From Paenibacillus alvei DSM 29 (GTDB lineage: Bacteria > Bacillota > Bacilli > Paenibacillales > Paenibacillaceae): 64,000 nt of DNA. The position numbers and the translations under genes were made by a program. The first letter of the stretch is position 1, and each line of letters starts with the position of its first letter. Shown one piece after another: positions 26,687 to 35,364 of this stretch. Location: the NCBI RefSeq assembly GCF_000293805.1, contig NZ_AMBZ01000001.1:1082001-1146000 (forward strand). Direction: 5' to 3'. The notes beneath the pieces are model-generated. The model did not search any database. It saw only the letters and a program-made list of their open reading frames with translations, and was not told the origin of the DNA.

Positions 26687-27970
26687 ATGCTAGACATGAA
26701 ATGGATTCGCAATTATCCAGACGAGGTGCAGTTGGCAGCTCAGCAAAAAGGCATCCCCTTCGAAGTAAAGGAACTGCTCACTTGTGATCAGGTTCGGCGA
26801 AATTTGCTGCAGGAGACAGAAGCCCTGCGCCAGGAGCGCAACACAATTACGTCCCGCATAGCTGCTGCCATGCGGGACGGTGAACGACAAAGTGAAGCGG
26901 AAGCATGGAAGGAACAAGTTCGCCAGTGCAATGATAAACTTGCGCAGTACGAAGCGAAGCTGGCAGAAACCGAACAAGAATACAGCCGCCTGCAGCTTCT
27001 TGTGCCAAACATCACTTCGCCAGATACTCCGATCGGAACTTCGGATGAGGATAATGTGGAAGTGCGGCAGATTGGCGAGCTGCCCAACTTCGATTATCCC
27101 CTGCTTGATCATGTCGAGCTTGGCGAACGATTAGGCATCATGGATATACGTCGTGGGGTTAAGGTAGCAGGATCCCGAGGCTATTATTTAAAAAATGCCG
27201 GGCTGCTGCTGCATCGTGCGGTACAGCAGCTTGCACTTGATCTGCTCATGGATCACGGCTTCACCATTATGGATGTGCCGCTCATGGTTCGTCAGGACGC
27301 GCTGATTGGTACCGGCTTCTTCCCGCTTGGCGAGGATCAATGCTATGCCATGCCGGAAGATGGTCTGTGGCTCGTGGGCACTTCAGAAGTTAGCCTCGTC
27401 TCGTACTGCAGCAATGAAATCGTAGATGTCACCGAACCGATCCGCATGGCTGGCGTATCCGCCTGCTTCCGGCGCGAAGTAGGCTCTGCAGGCCGTGATG
27501 TCCGCGGCTTGTACCGTGTCCATCAATTTGCCAAGGTGGAGCAAGTTATCATCGCCCCGAATGATGCCGTACTGTCGAATCAGCTTTTGGAGGAAATGGT
27601 GGGCTATTCGGAAGCAATTTTGCAAGCGCTGGAGCTTCCCTATCGTGTCATGGCAGTATGTACGGGAGACATGTCGCAAAAGACATATAAACAGTACGAT
27701 ATCGAGACGTGGATGCCATCCCGCCACCAATTCGGTGAAACGCATTCCGCGTCAAACTTGCTTGACTTCCAAGCCCGCCGCTGCAATATTCGCTACCGTG
27801 ATGAAGCGGGACAGCTTCAATATTGCCATACGCTTAACAATACAGCGGTAGCCAGCCCGCGAATTCTCATCCCGCTGCTGGAGAATCACCAACAGCCGGA
27901 TGGGACTGTCCGTATTCCACGGGCACTGCAGCCTTACATGCGCGGCATGGAAGTCATTAAGCCGCAATAA
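26687..27970 (+). CDS. serS: Serine--tRNA ligase
   Basis: 427-residue class II synthetase. An N-terminal coiled-coil arm (about residues 30-105, with LLQETEALRQERNTI) binds the long variable arm of tRNA-Ser. Motif 2 is CFRREVGSAGRDVRGLYRVH, with HQFAKVE after it. Motif 3 is in NNTAVASPRILIPLLENHQQ. ATG 26687 has AAAGGAG about 10 bases upstream. The sequence is somewhat divergent from the main Bacillales SerRS, and T-box control suggests either the regulated copy or a second copy (serS2). It ends at a strong terminator. Confidence 0.93.
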   Translation: MLDMKWIRNYPDEVQLAAQQKGIPFEVKELLTCDQVRRNLLQETEALRQERNTITSRIAAAMRDGERQSEAEAWKEQVRQCNDKLAQYEAKLAETEQEYSRLQLLVPNITSPDTPIGTSDEDNVEVRQIGELPNFDYPLLDHVELGERLGIMDIRRGVKVAGSRGYYLKNAGLLLHRAVQQLALDLLMDHGFTIMDVPLMVRQDALIGTGFFPLGEDQCYAMPEDGLWLVGTSEVSLVSYCSNEIVDVTEPIRMAGVSACFRREVGSAGRDVRGLYRVHQFAKVEQVIIAPNDAVLSNQLLEEMVGYSEAILQALELPYRVMAVCTGDMSQKTYKQYDIETWMPSRHQFGETHSASNLLDFQARRCNIRYRDEAGQLQYCHTLNNTAVASPRILIPLLENHQQPDGTVRIPRALQPYMRGMEVIKPQ

Positions 27971-27978
27971 ATAAACAA

Positions 27979-28014
27979 TAAGGCCGCCGGAGAACATATC
28001 TCCAGCGGCCTTAC
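27979..28014. terminator. Bidirectional terminator after serS
   Basis: TAAGGCCGC pairs with GCGGCCTTA, with an inner GGAGA/TCTCC stem, between convergent serS and vanZ-like genes. Confidence 0.82.
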
Positions 28015-28036
28015 TAACGTATCCTTGCCTATAACA

Positions 28037-28555
28037 TTACGGGAAATGCAGCCCTCTTCCCTTATTCTTGCGGCGGCTGAACCTTCCCACAATGAGGAAT
28101 AACAGCACAACAAGCACAACTCCAATCGAGTCTACTGCGACATCAATCGCGTGTCCAGTTCGATTCGGCACGAAGCTCTGATGCCACTCATCCGATGCTG
28201 CATAGGCAACAGAGATGACAGCTCCGGCAGCAATGGCCATCCATCGTTCCCATCTCAAGGCAAGCAGCGCACGAATCACCAGAAATGTCAATAGCGCATA
28301 TTCAGCTACATGCGCTCCCTTGCGAATAAAAAACTCTACAAAATCATAGGGCTGCTTCCAAGTCACCAAGCCCCCATCATACGTAAATTCAATAGACGGA
28401 AGCCAATGCTCAAGCATAGATAGCGGCAGCCACGCAGCGAGCGTAGGTCGCAAATCCTGCTCTCCATACGACTGTGAAGACTTATAAAAGATAAAAGCCA
28501 TCCAGGCCAGCGTGGCGAGCAGCCACCACACAAACCGTTTATTTCGTACCTTCAT
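28037..28555 (-). CDS. VanZ-family membrane protein
   Basis: 172 residues with four or five hydrophobic segments. The family patterns FYKSSQSYGEQ and RKGAHVAEYALLTF are present, with ASDEWHQSFVPNRTGHAIDV, the most conserved VanZ element. VanZ gives low-level teicoplanin resistance in enterococci, but most chromosomal relatives have unknown roles. AAGGAAGGAG precedes ATG 28555. It follows the stalk protein by 13 bases, so the pair is an operon. Confidence 0.92.
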   Translation of the reverse strand: MKVRNKRFVWWLLATLAWMAFIFYKSSQSYGEQDLRPTLAAWLPLSMLEHWLPSIEFTYDGGLVTWKQPYDFVEFFIRKGAHVAEYALLTFLVIRALLALRWERWMAIAAGAVISVAYAASDEWHQSFVPNRTGHAIDVAVDSIGVVLVVLLFLIVGRFSRRKNKGRGLHFP

Positions 28556-28568
28556 GATTGCTCCTTCC

Positions 28569-29534
28569 TTACTTTCGATCCTCCTGAGGTGGGCGTGCAT
28601 CCGTCCGCTTCTCTCCTCGAATAGATATCACTGCGTCCGCATTCGAGCGCAGCTTCAGCATCACGTCGAACTTGCCAAGCTCGGTCGTACGACCTTGCGC
28701 ATCCATTTTACCATACGTTACGAAGTTCTCCACCGGGAAGGAATGACGGAAGTATACCATAGATGTGCCAAAGTCAGGTTTGCTGCCGATTTCTTCAAAC
28801 AGCTTGTCCGCGCTTGTTCCCGTTCTTCCCTGCCATACGACCTCAGCCAATCCGTCCTCTGTGATCGCTACAACACTGGTAACATCCTTAATATGATAGC
28901 GGTAGCGAAGCGCCTCCCCTTCCGGGAACACGATGGTCGCCTCGAAGCCTTCCGACCGCGGCTTAATTTCTCGGTTCGGATAGACAAACGGGAGACGGAG
29001 CGCTTCCTGTCGAGCTGCCTCTAATTCACCCGTCCGTATGATCTCGTCACGCTTCACCCGTTCCGGCGTGCGGATGATCGCAGCCTTCTTCTTCGCATCC
29101 CATTTGACCTTGCCGCCTAGCGCTTCACTAATAAAACGCAGCGGCACATACGTATGGCCCTCTATAATCCGAACAGGCGCGTCCAATGCTACCTTTTTTC
29201 CATTTACCCATGCGCTGGGCTGCTCTGCAATGAGTTTAATCGTACGTGATTTATCAGCAGAATATACCCATACCGTTTTAGCAGCTGCATCCCATTTGTA
29301 GGTAACGTCCTGCTTGCCTTTACTGCCATCTTGATTGAAATAGCTATAATCATCAAATGCAAACAGCGGAACGACAATATGCTGCTGATCCCACTTCCAC
29401 TCCGAAATATCGTATCCATTAAAGTAAACCTTCGCCTGCTGCATAGCGGATGGCACTGCTTGTTCGGCCTGTGCTGGCATCGAGAATCCCGCCCATACCA
29501 ACATATTCATCATGATAAGCAGCCACTTTTTCAT
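28569..29534 (-). CDS. Secreted stalk protein with copper amine oxidase N-terminal domain
   Basis: 321 residues. A signal peptide (MKKWLLIMMNMLVWAGFSMP, cleaved near AQAEQ) is followed by a CuAO_N/stalk domain at about residues 30-150. Its diagnostic end is YVPLRFISEALGGKVKWDA, then AAIIRTPE. The C-terminal half has no recognised catalytic motif. In Paenibacillus this module serves as a surface scaffold and does not imply amine oxidase activity. GGAG precedes ATG 29534. The VanZ gene follows in the same operon. Confidence 0.88.
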   Translation of the reverse strand: MKKWLLIMMNMLVWAGFSMPAQAEQAVPSAMQQAKVYFNGYDISEWKWDQQHIVVPLFAFDDYSYFNQDGSKGKQDVTYKWDAAAKTVWVYSADKSRTIKLIAEQPSAWVNGKKVALDAPVRIIEGHTYVPLRFISEALGGKVKWDAKKKAAIIRTPERVKRDEIIRTGELEAARQEALRLPFVYPNREIKPRSEGFEATIVFPEGEALRYRYHIKDVTSVVAITEDGLAEVVWQGRTGTSADKLFEEIGSKPDFGTSMVYFRHSFPVENFVTYGKMDAQGRTTELGKFDVMLKLRSNADAVISIRGEKRTDARPPQEDRK

Positions 29535-29756
29535 ATTCGTCCCGCTCCTTTCACAATCATGTCCTTTCATAGGGATTCTATTTATTTAGACATTTCCCTG
29601 CTTGTAAAAGTTTCAAATTTCGACGGATATCGCATCGTTTTCCCTATTTACCACAGAAATAGAGATGTCCCCTTCCCTTGCAAATGCAGATGCCTCCATC
29701 GATAATAACGGTATTACCCCCTACTCGACAATGGGATTGGAGAGGAGATATTCACA

Positions 29757-30323
29757 ATGACCTTACGCACTGAGAAAGAGAAAATGATAGCAGGCGAGAT
29801 GTATATGGCCGCAGATGAAGAACTCGTTAAGGATCGTGAATTTGCAAGGCGCCTTACCCGCATGTATAACCAAACGTTAGAAACGAATTACAGCGAACGG
29901 ACAGAAATACTACAGAAGTTGTTCGGCTCAGTAGGCGAAGGCGTGTACATTGAACCAACCTTCCGCTGCGATTATGGCTATAATATTTATCTTGGCAAAG
30001 GGGTCTATGCCAACTTCGACTGTGTGATGCTGGACGTATGCGAGATTCATATTGGAGACAACTGCTTCCTTGCTCCAGGCGTTCATATTTACACAGCCAC
30101 TCACCCTTTGGATCCAATGGAGCGCATCTCCGGCCTTGAATTTGGCAAGCCGGTTACGATCGGGGATCGCATATGGATTGGCGGCCGTGCGATCATCAAC
30201 CCGGGTGTTACCATCGGCAGCAATGTTGTCGTAGCTTCCGGCGCCGTTGTCACCAAAGATGTTCCAGACAACGTAGTCGTAGCGGGAAATCCTGCACGAA
30301 TTATTAAGCATATCGAAGTATAA
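29757..30323 (+). CDS. maa: Sugar O-acetyltransferase (maltose/galactoside type)
   Basis: 188-residue left-handed beta-helix acetyltransferase. The N-terminal Mac domain ([20 protein letters not shown]) is typical of maltose O-acetyltransferase, and hexapeptide repeats run from about residue 60 to the end. The active-site His is in [10 protein letters not shown], and the acetyl-CoA region is [26 protein letters not shown] precedes ATG 29757. Acetyl-CoA is the donor and a sugar the acceptor. It is a single gene. Confidence 0.93.
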   Translation: MTLRTEKEKMIAGEMYMAADEELVKDREFARRLTRMYNQTLETNYSERTEILQKLFGSVGEGVYIEPTFRCDYGYNIYLGKGVYANFDCVMLDVCEIHIGDNCFLAPGVHIYTATHPLDPMERISGLEFGKPVTIGDRIWIGGRAIINPGVTIGSNVVVASGAVVTKDVPDNVVVAGNPARIIKHIEV

Positions 30324-30353
30324 CCGATAAGTATAACCGATAAGTATAACCGA
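30318..30353 (+). repeat. 13-bp tandem repeat across the maa stop codon
   Basis: GTATAACCGATAA occurs at 30318 and 30331, with a third partial copy (GTATAACCGA) at 30344. The first copy contains the maa stop codon, so the repeats give further stop codons in tandem. It is probably a slippage expansion. Confidence 0.8.
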
Positions 30354-30361
30354 ACAGCACG

Positions 30362-30394
30362 AAAAAAAGCCTTTCCTGAACGGAAAGGCTTTCT
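30362..30394 (-). terminator. Terminator of the tagO-like gene (also faces maa)
   Basis: AAAGCCTTTCC pairs with GGAAAGGCTTT around 5 bases. Seven T follow on the minus strand, fewer on the plus strand. Confidence 0.87.
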
Positions 30395-30413
30395 GTGTCA
30401 TGCATCGATTCTC

Positions 30414-31373
30414 TTAAACCTGCAGCAGCGTCAGAATAATGGACGTTAAGCCGAAGCACAGATTAACCAAGCAGAGCACTGCCACAACCTGCTTCTGATT
30501 CAGACCTCCTGCCAGCAGCCGGTAATGCGCTTGTGTCGCATCCGCCTTATATACAGGCTGGCCATTCAGCATCCGGCGAATAACAACGAATACGTTATCC
30601 AGAATCGGTACGCCTAAGGCCAATATCGGAATGAACAAGGACAATACAGTGGCCTGCTTAAATGCGCCATCCAAAGCGATAACGCCGAGAATAAAGCCAA
30701 GGAATGTCGCGCCTGCGTCGCCCATAAATACTTTTGCCGGTGGCTTGTTGAATCGCAGATAGCCGATAGAAGCTCCGACGAGAATAATCGCCATCATCGC
30801 AGATACACTCTGACCTTGAGCCAGGGCGACTGCGAACAAGGTTCCGCCCGATATCGCAGTTAATCCTCCTGCCAAACCATCCATCCCATCTGAGAAATTG
30901 ATGACGGTAGTGACACCGAAGATCCACATGACGGTCAAGATGCATTGGAGCCATGCAGGCAGGCTTACAAATTCATGCGTGAATGGATTCGTAAAGCCTT
31001 CGAAGGTAATCCCGGATAAATACACGATTACGGCAGCGCATATTTGCACGAGAAGCTTCGGCAATGCCGGAAACTCTTTGCCGTGCGTCTTGTACCAGTC
31101 ATCGATTGTTCCGATAGCGAGAATCAGCAGCCCACCACATATGATGGCAATTGATTCGATCGCAGAATTTCGAACAAAAATCACATAAGAAACGATGAAT
31201 GCAACAAAAATGGCGATGCTCGCCGTAAGCGGGATCGGCTCCCGATGAATTTTACGCTCATTGTCCGGCATGGGCTTGTCAACAAAATCAATCCGGAACG
31301 CAAGCTTGCGCAGCGGAGGTATCAAAAACATCACGATACATGAAGAGATCAGAAAAGCTAAAAAATAATACAT
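30414..31373 (-). CDS. tagO: Undecaprenyl-phosphate sugar-1-phosphate transferase (TagO/WecA family)
   Basis: 319 residues and about 10 transmembrane helices. Family marks are GTIDDWYKTHG (the acidic DD pair), NFSDGMDGLAGG, the MGDAGATFLGF loop and a C-terminal HYRLLAGGL region with the conserved His. It transfers GlcNAc-1-phosphate or a similar sugar phosphate to undecaprenyl phosphate, the first step of wall teichoic acid or related polymers. AGGAGG precedes ATG 31373. TagO is the closest functional name; a MraY role is unlikely given the isolated context. Confidence 0.9.
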   Translation of the reverse strand: MYYFLAFLISSCIVMFLIPPLRKLAFRIDFVDKPMPDNERKIHREPIPLTASIAIFVAFIVSYVIFVRNSAIESIAIICGGLLILAIGTIDDWYKTHGKEFPALPKLLVQICAAVIVYLSGITFEGFTNPFTHEFVSLPAWLQCILTVMWIFGVTTVINFSDGMDGLAGGLTAISGGTLFAVALAQGQSVSAMMAIILVGASIGYLRFNKPPAKVFMGDAGATFLGFILGVIALDGAFKQATVLSLFIPILALGVPILDNVFVVIRRMLNGQPVYKADATQAHYRLLAGGLNQKQVVAVLCLVNLCFGLTSIILTLLQV

Positions 31374-31623
31374 ACTTTCCTCCTGTAATCATGCATTATA
31401 AAGACAAAAAACGTAATAATGATAGGGCATACATTGCAACTATAACTCATATTATCATGAATAATAGCGGATTATGAAATTAAATTTTTTCATATATCGT
31501 TCAGCTCAGGTCGCAATATGCTCCATGATTAGGCTTGAATTGGCTCCCTATGCTATGATTACGATAAGCATCATCCACTTTATGAAGTCAAATTTTTAAT
31601 ACATAAGAAAGGTGTGTTCTTCC

Positions 31624-32544
31624 ATGCAATATCGCAAGCTTGGCAAGACAGGAATGAAAGTGTCTGTAATTGGTGTAGGCACTTGGCAATTCGGCGGTGA
31701 ATGGGGACATGACTATACACAAGCAGAGGTCGATTCCACCCTTCACAAAGCGAAGGAGCTCGGCATTAATTTCATTGATACAGCTGAATGCTACGGCGAT
31801 CACCTTTCGGAATCCTTCATAGGGGATTATTTGAGCAGGGACAATCGTGAGGATTGGGTAGTCGCAACGAAGTTCGGCCACCATTTCCACTCCCACCTGA
31901 ATCGGACAAATGAATACGGTGCTCCAGAGGTATTGAAGCAGCTGGATGATTCCTTGCGTGCGCTCAAGACTGAGTATATCGACCTGTATCAATTCCACTC
32001 AGGTGATGACGATGCCTTCAATAATGACGCGCTCTGGACAATGCTGGATAAACAGAAGCAAGCCGGGAAAATTCGCCATATCGGTCTATCCCTAAATAAA
32101 AGCAACAGCATGCACCAGACGGCAAATGCAGCAAACGTGGGCGCAAGTGTCATCCAAGTCGTGTACAATCGACTTGACCGTGGCCCAGAGCAGGATGTAT
32201 TTCCATCCTGTATCGAGCAGAATCTGGGCGTTCTGGCACGCGTTCCGCTTGCTAGCGGCCTCTTGAGCGGCAAATACAAGCCAGGTGCTTCCTTCGCCGC
32301 CAATGATGTGCGTCATCGTCATGAGCAGCAGTTCATTGATGAGCGTTTGCAGCAAGCCGAGCACATTCGCCAGACCGAAGTGCCAGAGGGTGTCAGCATG
32401 GCGGAATGGGCACTTGCTTGGTGTCTGCGCCACCCTGCTGTTACATGTGTCATCCCTGGATGCAAAAACGAAGCCCAGGTCGAGAGCAATGCTCGAGCTG
32501 CACAACTTGTATCCTCAGATCATCCACAGTTATGGACGGAATAA
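31624..32544 (+). CDS. Aldo/keto reductase
   Basis: 306-residue NADPH-dependent reductase with a TIM-barrel fold. The catalytic Asp/Tyr region is FIDTAECYGDHLSE and the catalytic Lys is in VVATKFGHH; the C-terminal cofactor segment is CVIPGCKNEAQVESN. I start at ATG 31624 (MQYRKLGKTGMKVS, the usual family N-terminus), with AAAGGTG upstream. It is monocistronic with a terminator; substrate unknown. Confidence 0.93.
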   Translation: MQYRKLGKTGMKVSVIGVGTWQFGGEWGHDYTQAEVDSTLHKAKELGINFIDTAECYGDHLSESFIGDYLSRDNREDWVVATKFGHHFHSHLNRTNEYGAPEVLKQLDDSLRALKTEYIDLYQFHSGDDDAFNNDALWTMLDKQKQAGKIRHIGLSLNKSNSMHQTANAANVGASVIQVVYNRLDRGPEQDVFPSCIEQNLGVLARVPLASGLLSGKYKPGASFAANDVRHRHEQQFIDERLQQAEHIRQTEVPEGVSMAEWALAWCLRHPAVTCVIPGCKNEAQVESNARAAQLVSSDHPQLWTE

Positions 32545-32560
32545 ATCGACATGCGATTAT

Positions 32561-32602
32561 CCCGCAAATGCACCACATGGTGGTCGGTTTGCGGGTTTTT
32601 TG
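32561..32602 (+). terminator. Terminator after the aldo/keto reductase
   Basis: CCCGCAAA pairs with TTTGCGGG, with an inner ACCA/TGGT stem, and TTTTTT follows. Confidence 0.9.
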
Positions 32603-32763
32603 CTGATATAACAAGGACGAGCAATCATTTGTAAACGCATGGCTAATTATTTTTAATATTTTTTCGTAATCCACTTACTTTTTTATAGTTGATATGGTAT
32701 GATCTTTTTACAACAATGAATACCCGAACATGCTATCATAAGACGTAAGAGGAGATGACACCT

Positions 32764-33387
32764 ATGCATGATATCGAAACCATCGTCAAACAAAGACGCT
32801 CAGCCAATAAATTTATAAAGGATATCGAAATTTCGGAAAAAGAACTGAGTGACATGTTCTCACTTTCGAAGTTCGCTCCATCCGCCTACAATCTGCAGCA
32901 TACACATTATGTTGCTATCACGGATAAAGACAAGATGAATGCGCTGTATGAGGCTGCTTACAAGCAATACAAAGTCTTGACCGCTTCAGCCGTGATCGTG
33001 GTGCTGGGCGATATGAACGCCTATACACATGTGGACACCTTGAATGAAGGTTTGTTGAATCTGGGTGTGATTAACAAGCAGGAGTATGATCACTTTGTAA
33101 GCAGTACGAAGGATTTCTACATTAATCGCGGGGAGTCCTTCCGCCGTGAGGATGCCATTCGCAATGCCAGCCTATCTGCGATGCAGTTCATGCTTATTGC
33201 CAAAGACAGAGGCTGGGACACTTGCCCAATGATTGGCTATGATCCCGAAATGGTTCGAACAGCGCTCAATATTCCAGACCATTACGTTCCCGTTATGATT
33301 ACCCTTGGCAAGGAAGATACATCAAGCCCGCGTCCGCGCGGCTATCGCAAACCCGTTCACGAATTCGTCACCTTCCAATCCTTCTAA
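32764..33387 (+). CDS. Nitroreductase family protein
   Basis: 207-residue FMN-dependent oxidoreductase. Family marks are IVKQRRSANKF at the N-terminus (phosphate-binding arginines), FAPSAYNLQHTHYVAI, LSAMQFMLIAKDRGWDT, PMIGYDPE and the C-terminal RPRGYRKPV. I choose ATG 32764 because the GAGGAG site is 9 bases away; the ATG at 32755 abuts the site. It is a single gene sharing a terminator with pstA. Substrate unknown. Confidence 0.93.
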   Translation: MHDIETIVKQRRSANKFIKDIEISEKELSDMFSLSKFAPSAYNLQHTHYVAITDKDKMNALYEAAYKQYKVLTASAVIVVLGDMNAYTHVDTLNEGLLNLGVINKQEYDHFVSSTKDFYINRGESFRREDAIRNASLSAMQFMLIAKDRGWDTCPMIGYDPEMVRTALNIPDHYVPVMITLGKEDTSSPRPRGYRKPVHEFVTFQSF

Positions 33388-33402
33388 TTCATACAGAAGA
33401 GT

Positions 33403-33442
33403 AAAGCTTCCCCAGATTAGCCATCTTGGGAAGCTTTATTTA
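33403..33442. terminator. Bidirectional terminator between nitroreductase and pstA
   Basis: AAAGCTTCCC pairs with GGGAAGCTTT, extended by CCAGAT/ATCTTGG, with T-rich flanks. Confidence 0.88.
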
Positions 33443-33450
33443 TGCTTGCG

Positions 33451-34332
33451 TTATTTTTTCAATTTGCGGTTGTTGAACCAGAGCGGAATGCGGAACACCA
33501 AATTGATGAATAGAACGACAAAGACAAGGACTGCAGCCGCCTTGTCAGCAATCTGACTAGCGTCCTCAACAATCGCTTCGGATTGCACATACCAGAGATG
33601 AACAGCGAGTGTCTCGCCCGGCGAGAATAGGTTGAAGTCCCACATTTCTCCGGAGGTGCTCAACCCCGCAGTCAAAATAATAACCGCCGATTCACCGAAC
33701 GCACGGCCTGCCACCAAGCATATTCCAGTAATAACCGCTTGCAAGGCTACAGGGAGAACGACCGTGCGAATCGTCTGAAACTTCGTCGTCCCGAGCGCAT
33801 AAGCTGCATTGCGCAGCTCGACCGGAACATCTCGAATGGCCTCTTCCGTAACCCGGCACAGCATGGGCAGATTCAAAAATGCCAAGCTTACCGCCCCGCC
33901 CAATATTGTGAGTCCAATTTGGAAGTATTCTGCGAAAATCGCGAGCCCAAGCAGCCCGAACACGATAGAAGGAACGGATGATAAGGATTCGACACACATG
34001 CGAAGACCTTCTGTAAAGCGGTTCGCAGGCGCATATTCCGCCATATAAATGCCTGCCCCTACTCCAATAGGCACGGAAATAAGCAAGGACAGGATTAAGA
34101 TATAGAACGAGTTGAACAATACGGGCCCGATGCCACCGCCCGCATCTATTTCTTCTGGAACCCTCGTTAGAAACTCCAGCGTGATGCCAGACAACCCTTT
34201 GCTCAAAATCGTATACAGCAGCCAGAAGATGAGCAGCAGAACGGCTGCTCCAAGTGCGTAAAACAGCACCGTAGCCGTCTGATTGTACAGCTTGGCTCGA
34301 TTGTTTTGGCCTGTTGAGGAAAACGAACTCAT
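33451..34332 (-). CDS. pstA: Phosphate ABC transporter permease PstA
   Basis: 293 residues and six transmembrane helices. The EAA-type cytoplasmic loop reads EAAYALG-like (RNAAYALGTTKFQTIRTVVLP), and GIGPVLFNSFYIL near the N-terminus is typical of PstA. It overlaps pstC by 4 bases (ATGA) and works with it as the channel of the high-affinity phosphate importer. A terminator follows and no pstB is present downstream. Confidence 0.95.
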   Translation of the reverse strand: MSSFSSTGQNNRAKLYNQTATVLFYALGAAVLLLIFWLLYTILSKGLSGITLEFLTRVPEEIDAGGGIGPVLFNSFYILILSLLISVPIGVGAGIYMAEYAPANRFTEGLRMCVESLSSVPSIVFGLLGLAIFAEYFQIGLTILGGAVSLAFLNLPMLCRVTEEAIRDVPVELRNAAYALGTTKFQTIRTVVLPVALQAVITGICLVAGRAFGESAVIILTAGLSTSGEMWDFNLFSPGETLAVHLWYVQSEAIVEDASQIADKAAAVLVFVVLFINLVFRIPLWFNNRKLKK

Positions 34333-35282
34333 GCGCGTGCGCCCCCTTTTTTGCCTATAAAACGAATGACAACAATAAGCAGGAAGGAGATAAGCAGCAG
34401 CAGAAACGCCATCATGTGAAGCGCATAGTTCCAGGTTGAATCGAACTCTACGTTTGAAATTTGCATGACAATGTTGCTCGTCAGCACCGCCGTCGGCGTA
34501 AATAAAGAGCCGGCAAGCTGAGCGGTATTGCCGATAACCATGACAACTGCCATCGTTTCGCCAATCGCACGAGTCATCCCCAAAATAATCGCTGCAATAA
34601 TGCCCCGCTTCGCTGCCGGAAGCACAACCCGCATAATGACCTGCAAGCGGGTAGAGCCCAGCGCATAGGCCGCTTCCCGATATTTCTTCGGTACGGCTGC
34701 GATAGCTTCATCACTTACCCGACATATGGTCGGCAATATCATAAGGGACAGAACGAGCGCGGCTGCAAGCAGGCCGTCTCCCAAGTTCTCCCCTGTCCAT
34801 TCACGAATCAGTGGGATCAATACGGTTAACCCCAAATAGCCATACACTATAGAAGGAATACCAACCAACAAATCAAGCACTGGCCGAACGAACTGTTTCA
34901 ACCACATTGGAGAAATCTCTACAAGCAGAACTGCCATGCCAACAGATATCGGAACTGCAATCAGCAGGGTAAGTCCTGTCAGCAGCAGGGTGTTGATAAT
35001 AAATGCACCGGCCCCGAATTTTCCATCTTCCGGCGTCCAATCGAGTGATAAAAAGAAGTCTGCTAGAGAAATATCGCGGAAGGTCAATATCCCCGTCTTG
35101 CCGATGAAGAAGATGACCAATCCGAGCACAGCACATAAGGCTAGAATGCACAGCAGAAATAAGTAATGGAACAGGCGGTTCGCAAATCGTACGCGAGCAT
35201 ATCGGTCGAACTTGCTTTTTTTCGTTGTAGTAAGGATATTGGCTCCGCTAAGCGGTGCTAGTTCATGAACAGGCGTGCTCAT
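34329..35282 (-). CDS. pstC: Phosphate ABC transporter permease PstC
   Basis: 317 residues and six transmembrane helices. The EAA loop reads EAAYALGSTRLQVIMRVVLP, and GIPSIVYGYLGL and ILGMTRAIGETMAV are PstC hallmarks. I start at ATG 35282 with GGGGGAA upstream. It lies 80 bases after pstS with a stem-loop between, and overlaps pstA. The N-terminal 30 residues are cytoplasmic and basic. Confidence 0.95.
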   Translation of the reverse strand: MSTPVHELAPLSGANILTTTKKSKFDRYARVRFANRLFHYLFLLCILALCAVLGLVIFFIGKTGILTFRDISLADFFLSLDWTPEDGKFGAGAFIINTLLLTGLTLLIAVPISVGMAVLLVEISPMWLKQFVRPVLDLLVGIPSIVYGYLGLTVLIPLIREWTGENLGDGLLAAALVLSLMILPTICRVSDEAIAAVPKKYREAAYALGSTRLQVIMRVVLPAAKRGIIAAIILGMTRAIGETMAVVMVIGNTAQLAGSLFTPTAVLTSNIVMQISNVEFDSTWNYALHMMAFLLLLISFLLIVVIRFIGKKGGARA

Positions 35283-35303
35283 TCTCGTTCCCCCATAGAA
35301 CAA

Positions 35304-35329
35304 CCAGCCCCCGACTTCCTGAGGGCTGG
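35304..35329 (-). terminator. Intercistronic stem-loop between pstS and pstC
   Basis: CCAGCCCTCAGG pairs with CGGGGGCTGG on the transcript, without a long T-run. It probably gives partial termination or stabilises the 3' end of the pstS message, so that the binding protein exceeds the permease. Confidence 0.65.
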
Positions 35330-35364
35330 CCGTGAATGAAATCTCTTACAGCGAATCGTTCCGT

